NCBI RefSeq assembly: GCF_000152805.1
Contig: NZ_CH902578.1
Span: forward strand, 1,208,992-1,272,991
Direction of reading: 5' to 3'
DNA length: 64,000 nucleotides
Source: Maritimibacter alkaliphilus HTCC2654
Lineage (GTDB): Bacteria > Pseudomonadota > Alphaproteobacteria > Rhodobacterales > Rhodobacteraceae
The notes under the pieces are model-generated. The model saw only the letters and a program-made list of their open reading frames with translations, was not told the DNA's origin and ran no database searches. Position 1 is the first letter of the stretch; each line of letters opens with the position of its first letter. Positions 7,853 to 16,353 of the stretch are shown here, piece after piece. The position numbers and the translations under genes were made by a program.

Positions 7853-10491
7853 GGCACCATCTCCTCGAACGTGATCGTGTCGGCGGTGAAGTAAAGCAGC
7901 CCGCCTCGCCGGAACGACCGCCCTTCGAACCGGGGAACCGGACAGGGCAGCCGCGCCTGCGCCGGGCTGAACCCGCCGGGCGCCGCCGAGGTCAGCGTGA
8001 CGACCCGCAACGCGACCACACCCTCAACGGCCTGCGCGGCGGCCAGAACCTCGGACGCGTGGAGCGCGGCGCCAAAGGCGCGTGCGGCGGGCGAAAACGC
8101 CTGTGCCAGCTTGGCGCGGATCGCCGCCTCCACAGTCTCGCGGTCCAGCGCGGGATCATGGGCAAGGGCGAGCGTCACGGACACCTCAAGCGCATCGAAA
8201 CCCTCGATCCTGATGGCCCGTCCGGGCGGTCCGGCGGCCCGCAACGCCGCGCCCAGATCGGTGGGCAGGGCCGAACCGGGCACGGGCGGCGCGATCTCGG
8301 TCGTCGCGATGGTGATGACCATGACCTCGCGCATCCCGTCGCGCAGCACCGTCGCCATCGCTTTTCCGACACCGCGATAGTCGCCTGCGAAGGCCTCATA
8401 ATCCCCGCGCGAGACGACCCGGTCCAAGGCCCGCACCGAGGCGGGGGCCGCGACCCGGATGTCTTCGATGCCCTCACGGTCCGACCCGCCGGTCGCGGGG
8501 ATCGGGTTCGTCGCGGATTTCAGGCCCAGAACCGGCGTCATGATCGTTTCGATCCGCCCGGCATCCACATTGCCCGCGATCCCGCCCCCGGTGCGATAGG
8601 CGGCGGTCACCGCCTGCCCCCCGCCCGGCAATCGTCCGGCGAACTGCACCTCGGACGTGCCGCGCCCACCGGGCTTTGGCGGATGAACCCGGTAGGTCCG
8701 GTCCGCCCCGGTCTTGCCGAGGAGCGTGTCGCTTTCGTCGAAAAGCCGCCCTCCGACGCGGATGTCGAGCGCGGGGGCGTATCCGCGCGCGCCCGGCGCA
8801 GGCACATGGGCCAGCGGTCCGGTGCCAAGCGCGAACCGTTGCAGGGTACGGGCCGGGTTCGCGGTGCCCAGCGTCTCGGTCGCCGGGATCGTGGTTTCGC
8901 CCTGAGACGCGGACACGCAATTGCCGCGCAGCCGCAGCCCGGCGGCGTGGAAGGTGTTGGCGAGCGGCGCGGTGAACACCAGCGTCGTCATCCCCGGCCC
9001 CGGTTCGACCCGTGCCAGAACCGCGACTTCGGCCCCATGTGAACCGGCGCCGAAAAGCGTGCCTTCGAGGATGATCCGCCGCCCCGGTGACAGGCCCTCC
9101 AGAACGCCCTGAACCTCGATCCGGTCACGCGCGCCGTCGCGCGGCAGCCCCTCGTCCTTCAGGCCGACCACCATCGCTTCGCGCCCGGTCTCAAGCCGGA
9201 TCGTCGTGTCGCGCAGCCGGTCGCGGAAGCTGAACTCCGCCGTGCTCAGATCGACGCCCTCGACCGCGATCTCGGTGACCTCCGAGGCCATCGCGAAATC
9301 GCTGCGTGCGCGCTCGCGGGTCGAGGCGATGCGCGTCAGCCGTTCGTGCCGGGGGGCGTGAACGTCGTAGCCCTCCGGCACATCCGGGTTGGCTTCGGGG
9401 CGCCGCCCGTCGGTGCCGGGAAGGTAGGGCGTGCCATCCTGCGCGATGCGGACCTTGTTGGGGTAAGAGAAGAGCGCCAGCCCTTCGGCCCGGACCTTGG
9501 CGTAGGCCGCGTTCAGATCCACCGATCCCCCCGTCGCGGCCCCGTCTCGTGACAGGACGAAATTCTTCCACTCGGTCGCGTCCTTCTCGCCCGTGTCGCC
9601 CTTTGCCTTGCGCACCTCATCGGACATCAGGGCGATGTCGGGCGCGCTTGCGCCGAACCCGGTCGCCTTTTCGCCGAGGACCACGACCGTCAAAGGGTCG
9701 GCACCGATGCCCGCCGCGTCTTCGGCGATCACGCGGCGCTGATTGCCCAGCGTGAGGATGGCCACCGCAGGCGTCATCTCACCCGGCGCGCCCCCGTCCA
9801 GTGGCGTCGGCGCGGGTCGCTCGACCTCGGTCACGCTTGCGACCAACCAGTTGGACGGCGTGATCTGGGCGGCCACGATGTCGCCCGCGCGAACGCCGCT
9901 CGCCGTGCCCGCGAGCACGAGCGTTTCGGTCTCGGCGGTGACCACAGGCATTTCGGGCGTGCGCACCGGCCACAGGGTGTTGAGACTTCGGAGCGCCAAG
10001 ACATCCTCGTCCGCCTCGAAGGTCACGGGCATCTCGTCCTGCCCCGGCACGGTCGCGAATTTCAGCCCCCTCGGCACCGTCACGCGGTCCGGCGCCCCCT
10101 CGGTCTCGTCCACCGTCAACGCCAGCGTCGTCACGGCGGAGATCGCCGGGCGCGGCGTATAGCCGACCAATCCGGCCAATGCGACCAACGCGTCACGATC
10201 GGTCGTCAGTCTCAGGCAGCCGTCCTGCCACAGGCGGTTCGCGTTCCAAGCAAGGTTCGACAACCCGACCGCGAAGGCGTCGATAAGGGCGATAGCGGGG
10301 TCGGCGGGGTCGCGGGTGGTGAGCGGCGCAAGCGGTGCGGCGGTGCCGATGCGCACCCGACCGATGCGGTCCTCCATACGCTCCCGGATGGCCCCGTGGC
10401 GAAAGACGGTCGGATCGCCCACGGGCATCGAGGTGGCCGCCCCCTCGGAGCAACCGCAGCCCATATCGCCACAGGCGCAACGCTCGGTCAT
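7849..10491 (-). CDS. gpJ-like baseplate wedge protein (second of two)
   Basis: An 880-residue protein of the large putative baseplate assembly family related to phage gpJ and T4 gp6. Visible hallmarks are DPAIALIDAFAVGLSNLAW near residue 65, the GYTPRPAISAVTTLAL stretch near residue 115, and a C-terminal half with VASRGDYEAFA-type sequence (here VVSRGDYEAFAGDYRGVGK). The start is the ATG at 10491, in 4-base overlap with the preceding gene; a much longer open frame upstream is an out-of-frame shadow of that gene. The first 14 residues carry four cysteines (CACGDMGCGC), an unusual possible metal site. Partner of the other gpJ-like protein in forming wedge heterodimers, by analogy with Afp11/Afp12. 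Confidence 0.88.
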   Translation of the reverse strand: MTERCACGDMGCGCSEGAATSMPVGDPTVFRHGAIRERMEDRIGRVRIGTAAPLAPLTTRDPADPAIALIDAFAVGLSNLAWNANRLWQDGCLRLTTDRDALVALAGLVGYTPRPAISAVTTLALTVDETEGAPDRVTVPRGLKFATVPGQDEMPVTFEADEDVLALRSLNTLWPVRTPEMPVVTAETETLVLAGTASGVRAGDIVAAQITPSNWLVASVTEVERPAPTPLDGGAPGEMTPAVAILTLGNQRRVIAEDAAGIGADPLTVVVLGEKATGFGASAPDIALMSDEVRKAKGDTGEKDATEWKNFVLSRDGAATGGSVDLNAAYAKVRAEGLALFSYPNKVRIAQDGTPYLPGTDGRRPEANPDVPEGYDVHAPRHERLTRIASTRERARSDFAMASEVTEIAVEGVDLSTAEFSFRDRLRDTTIRLETGREAMVVGLKDEGLPRDGARDRIEVQGVLEGLSPGRRIILEGTLFGAGSHGAEVAVLARVEPGPGMTTLVFTAPLANTFHAAGLRLRGNCVSASQGETTIPATETLGTANPARTLQRFALGTGPLAHVPAPGARGYAPALDIRVGGRLFDESDTLLGKTGADRTYRVHPPKPGGRGTSEVQFAGRLPGGGQAVTAAYRTGGGIAGNVDAGRIETIMTPVLGLKSATNPIPATGGSDREGIEDIRVAAPASVRALDRVVSRGDYEAFAGDYRGVGKAMATVLRDGMREVMVITIATTEIAPPVPGSALPTDLGAALRAAGPPGRAIRIEGFDALEVSVTLALAHDPALDRETVEAAIRAKLAQAFSPAARAFGAALHASEVLAAAQAVEGVVALRVVTLTSAAPGGFSPAQARLPCPVPRFEGRSFRRGGLLYFTADTITFEEMVP

Positions 10492-13022
10492 CGTCCGCCT
10501 CCCATGTTCAGGGTCAGCCGCCCGCGTTCGGGGAAATTCGGGTCGTCCGCCAGTTCGAGGATTTCCGCTTCGGCGGGCCGGATGACCCCGGCGCGCAACT
10601 CGCCTGCGTCGCGGCGGCCCAGACGTTGAAAGCGGCGCGGCGTCACGCTGGCGACGTCCTTGACCGCCATCACCGTCGCGACCAGCACCGACAGGTAGAG
10701 CGGCGTGCCGAAGGTCAGCCGGTCCGGATGGAAAAATCCGGGCGAGCCATCTGTCGGGCCTGTGGGCCGCAGCGCCGCGCGCACCGCCATGGCCACCTCG
10801 GACCGCAGCGCCGAGGGTGTCACGCAGATCTCGAGGTGGATGTCGAGCGGTGCGGGACGCGGAGCGCGGACCGCCACGTCGCAGCCGATCATCCGGTAGC
10901 GGTCGAGGAAGTCTTCGACTTCGCGCCTGAAACCCGGATCGACCTGTCGTCCCTCTGCGCGGTCGACGTAGATCAGCATGGTCTGCCAAGCGCCGGTCCA
11001 ACGGGCAATGGCGGTCGCGTTGACGACATCGGGGTGGCGCATGGCGACCTCGGCGTAATCCTCGGGCGTGATGGCCCGGTCCTGCACCCGGAACGCCTCG
11101 GGCGCGCTGGCGCGGATCGTGGCGGCATCGGCGGGATCGGCCCCGCCGGATGCCGCGAGCGGGTTGGTGATCGTGATGGCCGCGCTTTCGAGCGGCACGG
11201 GTAGGACGCTGTGCGCCAGCGCGCCCGGCCCGATGTTTCCGCGTGTCCCGACCCCGATCCGAGCCGTCGCCCGGATCGTCGACCCCGGCGCCGGTTCCAG
11301 CCCGTTCACGCCGTCGCCGAAGCGCAGAGCCGCCCGCCCGTCGATGGTCGTCTCGACCACGAAGCCGCGCTCGAACGCGCCTGCGGACACCAGATCGCGC
11401 CGCGTCCGCCAGATCGAGAAATCGTCGTGCAGGTCGAGCGCGGGCAATGCCGCCTCGGGCGTAACCGTCATCAAGGCGGCGGCGGGCGCCGTGTCGGGGG
11501 GCGCTGTCAGGTCCACGGGCGCGATCCGCGACAGATCGGCCCGGTCCAGCTTGGGCCGCCAGACGAACCCCGGCTCGGGCTCAGGCGGGGTCAGGACCGG
11601 GCGAAGGCTGTCGGCGGTCGCGGACAGGGTCGCCTCCGCAGGCACGTCCACACTCTGCGCCACGTCGGTCAGATGCTCCGGCGGCGGCAGCGATGCGCCG
11701 TGATCGGCCAGCGTCACATTGCCCAGCACCGCAGCGCAGGCCACCGCCCCCCGCGCCGCGTTCGCCCCGTCGGGTCGGGCCGACAACACGAGGTCGAAGG
11801 GGAGCGCGTCTGCCGCCCCCCATGTCACGGTGACCAGTCGCAACGAGGGGGCGAGCAGGTCTTCCTCTGGCTCGGCGCGGGTCACGCGCACCATGTGCCG
11901 ACGCTGCGGATCGGCATCGGCGGCAAGCCCGGTGTCCGGCGCCACCGTTTCGACCAGAACGAGCAGGTCACCCGCCCGGATCGGCCCGGCGCCGCCCCCG
12001 GTATCGACCAGCGTCGCCCGCGTCGCCCCGCGCGGCAACAGGCAGGCGTCATCGGACCACGTGTGAAACCCGATCGCGTTGCGCCACGACCAGAGCGGCA
12101 GATCCGCCAACGTCTCGAACACCACCGGCACCGCGCCCTGAAGTCGCGCGGCATAGGCACCGATCCCCAACACCGGCGGCGCGTCGCCTTGGCGGACGAG
12201 CATAGGAGTCCGGGCGGGCATCACCGCGCCCTCCGGCCCGCCAGAGCCGAGCGTCACCGCGACGGGCACCCGTGCGCTGGCCCCCTGCGGCGGGACGTAA
12301 TCGACCAGCCGTGCGTGGCGCACCAGCGACCTTGGCTCGCGCGCCGTGCTGGGCAAAGCTTCGGTCCCGATCCAATCCAGCCGGTAGCTTTGCTGATCCA
12401 GCCGATAGGCCAACGCCTCGACCAGCGTGGTCGTGAAATCCGCGGCCTCGGCCCCCGTGAACCCCGGCACCAGTTCGGCCATCCGGTCCAGAAGCTGCCG
12501 CCGGAGCGCGGGCCAGTCGCGTGCGGTGCGGTCGATGGTGAGCGCCTCGATGGCGAAACTCTGCGGCGGGGTGCCGTCCTCGGGCGCGCAATCGAAGTCG
12601 GTCGGGCAATCGCGTTTGAACGAAATCTCGACCGAGGAGAGACGCGGATCGAAGCCGTTCGGGGGACGGCGCGCGCCCGCCGCCCGGACGATGGAGAGCG
12701 AATAGGTCGAGAAATCGGTGGGTTGCCCGCCCGGCAGGGTCAGGCGGTAGCCAAGGACGCTTTGTTGGTTCTTCAACGCCTCGACAGCCGGGGCCACAAC
12801 GGGCGCAGGGAACCGCATACCCCCGGTGATCGCGAAATTCTGACCGGTCAGCGCAGGTCCGGGCAATGGGAGCGGCGAGACCAGTCTGACGCGGATCTCC
12901 GTCGGGTCCGCCACGGTCCGCCCGACCGCCACCTCGACATAGTCGATACCCGTCAGACCTTCGGTGGCCGCCACCGCCGCCCGGCGCCCCGGGTCGCAAC
13001 AGGTATAGCGTGCGCCGATCAT
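10488..13022 (-). CDS. gpJ-like baseplate wedge protein (first of two)
   Basis: An 844-residue protein of the same putative baseplate assembly family as its downstream neighbour. Typical stretches are YTCCDPGRRAAV at the N-terminus, DFTTTLVEALAYRLDQQSYR near residue 205, and near residue 620 a baseplate J-like core with VQDRAITPEDYAEVAMRHP, followed by LDIHLEICVTPSAL. Two adjacent cysteines lie at residues 8-9, echoing the cysteine-rich N-terminus of the next gene. It begins in a 4-base ATGA overlap with the gp25 gene. Expected role: a wedge subunit that links the hub to the sheath. Confidence 0.88.
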   Translation of the reverse strand: MIGARYTCCDPGRRAAVAATEGLTGIDYVEVAVGRTVADPTEIRVRLVSPLPLPGPALTGQNFAITGGMRFPAPVVAPAVEALKNQQSVLGYRLTLPGGQPTDFSTYSLSIVRAAGARRPPNGFDPRLSSVEISFKRDCPTDFDCAPEDGTPPQSFAIEALTIDRTARDWPALRRQLLDRMAELVPGFTGAEAADFTTTLVEALAYRLDQQSYRLDWIGTEALPSTAREPRSLVRHARLVDYVPPQGASARVPVAVTLGSGGPEGAVMPARTPMLVRQGDAPPVLGIGAYAARLQGAVPVVFETLADLPLWSWRNAIGFHTWSDDACLLPRGATRATLVDTGGGAGPIRAGDLLVLVETVAPDTGLAADADPQRRHMVRVTRAEPEEDLLAPSLRLVTVTWGAADALPFDLVLSARPDGANAARGAVACAAVLGNVTLADHGASLPPPEHLTDVAQSVDVPAEATLSATADSLRPVLTPPEPEPGFVWRPKLDRADLSRIAPVDLTAPPDTAPAAALMTVTPEAALPALDLHDDFSIWRTRRDLVSAGAFERGFVVETTIDGRAALRFGDGVNGLEPAPGSTIRATARIGVGTRGNIGPGALAHSVLPVPLESAAITITNPLAASGGADPADAATIRASAPEAFRVQDRAITPEDYAEVAMRHPDVVNATAIARWTGAWQTMLIYVDRAEGRQVDPGFRREVEDFLDRYRMIGCDVAVRAPRPAPLDIHLEICVTPSALRSEVAMAVRAALRPTGPTDGSPGFFHPDRLTFGTPLYLSVLVATVMAVKDVASVTPRRFQRLGRRDAGELRAGVIRPAEAEILELADDPNFPERGRLTLNMGGGR

Positions 13023-13393
13023 GGAAGCGCCTTCGACACGGTCAAGGTGTCGCTCGCCCCGGTCGCGCGTAGCCGATAGGCCAGATCCACGTCGAGCCGG
13101 GCCGCGTCGCCGTCGAAGGTCGCGCTCAGGCGCTCGATCACGATCAGGTGCCCCAGTTCCTGCTGAAGCCCGGCCTCCAGCGCGGCGGCCAGCGCCTCGG
13201 TCGCGATCCCGCCACCGCCGGAGAACAGCATCTGGCGCACGGGCGAGCCGAAGGCGGGCCGCATGACCCGTTCGCCCGGCATGGTCAGGATCAAGAGCCG
13301 CAGCATGTCGCGCACATGGGCGGCGCTGCCCGGCATATGCGTCGCCGCACGGCCCTCGGCGCTGGGACCGAAGGGAAAGGCCAGACGGGTCAT
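13019..13393 (-). CDS. gp25/GPW-family baseplate protein
   Basis: A 124-residue protein of the T4 gp25/P2 gpW lysozyme-like family (Afp9/Pvc9 in eCIS). It shows the family core: HVRDMLRLLILTMPGERVM, then RPAFGSPVRQMLF. In contractile systems this protein anchors the first sheath ring to the wedge. The ATG at 13393 fits the family length and overlaps the PAAR-like stop by four bases; the frame extends further upstream, but the extra 47 residues have no family character and overlap the neighbouring gene. Confidence 0.93.
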   Translation of the reverse strand: MTRLAFPFGPSAEGRAATHMPGSAAHVRDMLRLLILTMPGERVMRPAFGSPVRQMLFSGGGGIATEALAAALEAGLQQELGHLIVIERLSATFDGDAARLDVDLAYRLRATGASDTLTVSKALP

Positions 13394-13725
13394 TGTGCGA
13401 CCACCCGCGTCTGCGAGCCGGAAATGATCGGCGGCCCGCCGGGGATCTGCTCGGCCGACAGGCACAGGGCCGAGAGGGGATTGATGAGCACGGGCTGGCC
13501 CAGCGAGGTGACGCGCGTGGACGCCGCGATCCACCGCGTCGTGATGCAGGGCTGGGGCTTGCCGTTGGGCAGGGTAAAGGCGCAGCCCGCCACCATCCCC
13601 GGATCGGTCAGCACCGCGACCGGCTGCCCGGAAACGGTGACCCGCGGGCTTTTCGGCAGGATCGTCAGCGTGCCCCCGTGCGGGCAGGTGGCGATCGTGT
13701 TGGCGTGAAGTATCGGTCCCAGCAT
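13390..13725 (-). CDS. PAAR-like spike-tip protein
   Basis: A 111-residue protein placed between the gpV-like spike and gp25, where PAAR-like tips (Afp10/Pvc10) are found. It begins LGPILHANTIATCPHGGTLT and contains a Cys-Pro-His-Gly-Gly pair, further cysteines (GCAF, QPCITT, ALCLS) and repeated short Gly/Pro turns, in keeping with a metal-binding tip cone. The match is to the general PAAR/DUF4280-like look rather than to an exact signature, so family membership is moderately certain. Its stop overlaps the gp25 start by four bases. Confidence 0.7.
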   Translation of the reverse strand: MLGPILHANTIATCPHGGTLTILPKSPRVTVSGQPVAVLTDPGMVAGCAFTLPNGKPQPCITTRWIAASTRVTSLGQPVLINPLSALCLSAEQIPGGPPIISGSQTRVVAQ

Positions 13726-13742
13726 GTTCCCTTCCCCCGTCT

Positions 13743-14258
13743 TCAGGTCACGACAAGCGCGCCGTTGTTGATGATGACCGAAGGGCCGGACATCACGATG
13801 GTCGCCCCCTGCCCGTTCGAAATCGTGGTGCCCGCCGCCCCCATCATGAAGAGCGCCCCCGTCGCGGTCTTGATGAGGACCTGCTGCGCGGGATTGTCCG
13901 ACAGCGTGACCGATGTTCCGGTCGTGGTCTGGAAATGGATGTTGGGCGTCACCGGAGACGCACCGGCCAGCGCCAGCGCCGGGAAACCGCCGATCTCGGG
14001 GAAGAAGCCCCCCGACCAGATCGGGTAGTCGGGATCGCCCGCCTCGAACTCGACCCAGACGCCTGCGCCCAATTGCGGCAGCGCGACCATCCCCGCCATC
14101 GCCTTGGCCGCGAAGGGAAAGGAGGGCATCGCCCAGGTGGACGGGAACGCACCATACTTGTCGCCGAGCTGAACCATGATCCGGCCCTGGTTCTGCGGGT
14201 CGATGTTGTTCAGAACCGTCGCACGGTACTTGCCGAAATACTTGGGTCCGTCGGTCAT
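13743..14258 (-). CDS. gpV-like spike protein (OB-fold plus C-terminal beta-helix)
   Basis: A 171-residue protein of the phage baseplate assembly V/gp5-like group. Residues 5-90 form an OB-like part (GKYRATVLNNIDPQNQGRI, GVWVEFEAGDPDYPIWSG). The C-terminal 60 residues (GTTISNGQGATIVMSG, SVIINNGALVV) read as a short trimeric beta-helix needle. In Afp8 or VgrG the gp27-like and gp5-like parts are fused, whereas here they are separate genes. The ATG at 14258 overlaps the gpD-like stop by four bases; upstream in-frame residues lie within that gene and were excluded. Confidence 0.88.
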   Translation of the reverse strand: MTDGPKYFGKYRATVLNNIDPQNQGRIMVQLGDKYGAFPSTWAMPSFPFAAKAMAGMVALPQLGAGVWVEFEAGDPDYPIWSGGFFPEIGGFPALALAGASPVTPNIHFQTTTGTSVTLSDNPAQQVLIKTATGALFMMGAAGTTISNGQGATIVMSGPSVIINNGALVVT

Positions 14259-15373
14259 GGGGTCACCGTCTCTTTCTGTGGCATCAGGCCCTCGCGGGCG
14301 AGTTGGAACGACTGGCGCCATGCGCCGCGGGTGAGCGAGTGGGTGACGGATGAGACATACCAGACCCCGTCATGCGCCCGCCCGGCCCCGCGCAGGCCTA
14401 CCAGCTGCCGGGCGTTGAGCGGCTGGCCATAACGCGCGAGGTCGATGGTTCCGTTCGCCAGCACCGGATCGCCCTTGGCGGTGCCGGACAGGATCATCCC
14501 GGCCACTTCGGGTGCACTCAGCCGTTCGGTTTCCAGAAGCCGGGTCTTGCCGGGCACGACCGGACGCCCGGCCAGCGGCGGCTTCAATATGCCCACCGGC
14601 GGCGCCGGGACCGGAACCGAGAAATTGCCGGCCTTTACGAACCCGAAGGCAAGCTCGGCGACGTTGGCATCGACGCTGAAGCTCATCTCGTCGAGGTTGG
14701 ACATCTGGTCGAAATCGAGCGTCAGCGCCGGTTGTGCCGTGCCCACCCGCACTTCGGGGCCCCAATAGGCGGTGTTGGTCCCGACCTCCGGCCCCGGCTT
14801 CATGTAAAAGACATAGCCCGCGTCCGAGGCCAGTTTGGACACATAGGCGAAGTCCGACCCCTGCTGCTGCGCGATCTTGTCGGTGGGGGACGCGACCACC
14901 GAGAACGGCGAGGGGATCACCATGGGGATGACGCCATACATCGCGTATTTCGCGACGATCAGCGCGACGCGGGCGAAGGGCGGCATCGCCGGGAACGGAA
15001 ACCCGGTGAAGTCGATCAGGTCCATGTAGCCCGTGATATCCTCGCCCGTCAGCGTCAGGCGGTTCTGCCCCGGCTGGCGCGTGGCGGTGATGTCGTGGCG
15101 CTTGATCGGCCCGTCGGCAAGCACCCGCGACACCCCGTCGAGCGTCGCGACGAGGATCACGCGGTTCATCGGATCGAGCATACCGGACGGCAGGTATTCC
15201 GTCGCGATGGGCGAGGTTTTTCCATAGGTGAAGGTGATCTGGTATCCCGACCGCCGCCCCGTCGCCTCGGTCACTTCGGCGCTTTCCAAGGCCGCGGTCA
15301 ATGGCTCGGGCGCAAGCGATGTGGCGAGCGGCCCGATCCTGAGCGAGAGGGAGACGCCCTTAAGTGTCGCCAT
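14255..15373 (-). CDS. gpD-like (gp27-type) hub protein
   Basis: A 372-residue protein resembling phage late-control gpD and the N-terminal half of VgrG/Afp8. Features include an early strand pair, GLDPMNRVILVAT-like hub sequence (LDPMNRVILVATLDGVSRV), SDFAYVSKLASDAGYVFYM in the middle (the usual FAYVSxLAxxAGYxFY hub motif), and a C-terminal DGVWYVSSVTHSLTRGAWRQ, characteristic of gpD. It should form the trimeric hub on which the gpV spike sits. It overlaps the gpX-like gene by 14 bases at its start and the gpV gene by four bases at its end. Confidence 0.88.
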   Translation of the reverse strand: MATLKGVSLSLRIGPLATSLAPEPLTAALESAEVTEATGRRSGYQITFTYGKTSPIATEYLPSGMLDPMNRVILVATLDGVSRVLADGPIKRHDITATRQPGQNRLTLTGEDITGYMDLIDFTGFPFPAMPPFARVALIVAKYAMYGVIPMVIPSPFSVVASPTDKIAQQQGSDFAYVSKLASDAGYVFYMKPGPEVGTNTAYWGPEVRVGTAQPALTLDFDQMSNLDEMSFSVDANVAELAFGFVKAGNFSVPVPAPPVGILKPPLAGRPVVPGKTRLLETERLSAPEVAGMILSGTAKGDPVLANGTIDLARYGQPLNARQLVGLRGAGRAHDGVWYVSSVTHSLTRGAWRQSFQLAREGLMPQKETVTP

Positions 15374-15680
15374 CGCCGGACGCCTCCAGTGGCAGGGGCA
15401 GCATCAGCCGTTTGCGCGGCTCGGAGGTGACCCGCGCCGGGTCGTCGGCCCCGTCCGCATCCACGATGCGCCAGTAAAGCAGCGGGTCGCCCATCCGCTC
15501 GGCCGCGAGCGCGTCGATCCGCTCGTCGCCCGCAAGATCGACATGGCCCAAAGGCACGAACCGATCACGCGCGGGGATGATCCGCCGGCCCAGAAACGGC
15601 ACGCCATCCCCGCCTTCGCCGTCCTCGATGCGAACGGGCGTGGTGTAGTAACGGCTGGTCGGCAGAACCGGATCGCTCAT
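15360..15680 (-). CDS. gpX/LysM-like small hub protein
   Basis: A 106-residue protein lying just before the gpD hub gene. The central segment (VDLAGDERIDALAAERMGDPLLYWRIVDA) has the pattern of phage tail protein X and LysM-like hub proteins, in which a short helix-strand module ends in GDP-x-LYWRIxDAN. N-terminus SRYYTTPVRIEDGEG and C-terminus PRKRLMLPLP are also usual for eCIS versions. Probable link between tube start and spike hub. It starts 13 bases after the CIS tube-protein stop. Confidence 0.75.
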   Translation of the reverse strand: MSDPVLPTSRYYTTPVRIEDGEGGDGVPFLGRRIIPARDRFVPLGHVDLAGDERIDALAAERMGDPLLYWRIVDADGADDPARVTSEPRKRLMLPLPLEASGDGDT

Positions 15681-15693
15681 GCGTTCTCTCCCC

Positions 15694-16350
15694 TCATGGC
15701 GTTCCCGACAGGCCGAGCGCCGACAATGCGCCGCCCTTCCCCTCGGCCCGCTTTTCGCGCCGCGCCAGCGCCGCCATGTAAAGCTCGGCCCCTTTCGTTC
15801 CCCAGGCCAGATCGTCCACCGTCAGAACCGAGGTGCCGATGGACAGACGCGCGCGGATCGGGTCGAGGTTGGTGTCGAACGCTTCCTCGGTCACCGACAC
15901 ATCCGTGATCCTGACCGGCAGCACCCGGTTCGGTCCCAGCACCAGAAGCACCAGCGGAGAAGGCAGGGGCAGGATTTCCAACGCCCCGCGCATCGCCATC
16001 TCGTGCCCCGCCACCATGTCGTCCACCTTGGGCGAGATCAGCACTTCGAGAAGGGCGAGATCGGCGGTGATCCCTTCCTCGCCCGGTGCCAGAACGGGAC
16101 CACCCGGGGCGACCGAGCTGTCGGTCGCGTCCAGTTCGATCTCGAAGGTCAGGGTTTCCTGCGGCGGGCCGGTCAGGCGCAGCGCCGCGGTTCCTTCGGC
16201 ACCGGACTGCGCCCCCGCGGGCGTCAGTCGCCGCGTCAGGCTGTCGGGGTTGAACTGGAACACGATGGTTCGGATCACCGCCTTGCCGTCGCCGTCCATC
16301 ACGACGAAGCCACCTTTCAGCGCACGGGGGGATTGGGACAACGCGACCAT
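15694..16350 (-). CDS. CIS tube-initiator protein (Afp7/Pvc7-like)
   Basis: A 218-residue protein. The stretch FQFNPDSLTRRL near residue 30 is the hallmark of the CIS tube N-terminal domain found in Afp7/Pvc7 and related eCIS proteins. The rest (DATDSSVAPGG, LPVRITDVSVTEEAFDTNL, RARLSIGTSVL) also fits. Such proteins sit between the hub and the inner tube; many carry a C-terminal LysM domain, but none is evident here, and the separate 106-residue gene downstream may supply it. The start lies three bases after the stop of the DUF4157 protein gene. Confidence 0.85.
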   Translation of the reverse strand: MVALSQSPRALKGGFVVMDGDGKAVIRTIVFQFNPDSLTRRLTPAGAQSGAEGTAALRLTGPPQETLTFEIELDATDSSVAPGGPVLAPGEEGITADLALLEVLISPKVDDMVAGHEMAMRGALEILPLPSPLVLLVLGPNRVLPVRITDVSVTEEAFDTNLDPIRARLSIGTSVLTVDDLAWGTKGAELYMAALARREKRAEGKGGALSALGLSGTP

Positions 16351-16353
16351 CTG

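Noticed and set aside
3944-7894. Long plus-strand frames (e.g. 4008-5456 and 5990-7894)
   Set aside because: Both are antisense to the DUF6519 and gpI-like genes and have Arg/Gly/His-rich composition without motifs.
10489-11001. N-terminal extension of the second gpJ-like gene up to 11001
   Set aside because: The extra 170 residues overlap the preceding gpJ-like gene out of frame; the ATG at 10491 in 4-base overlap fits the family.
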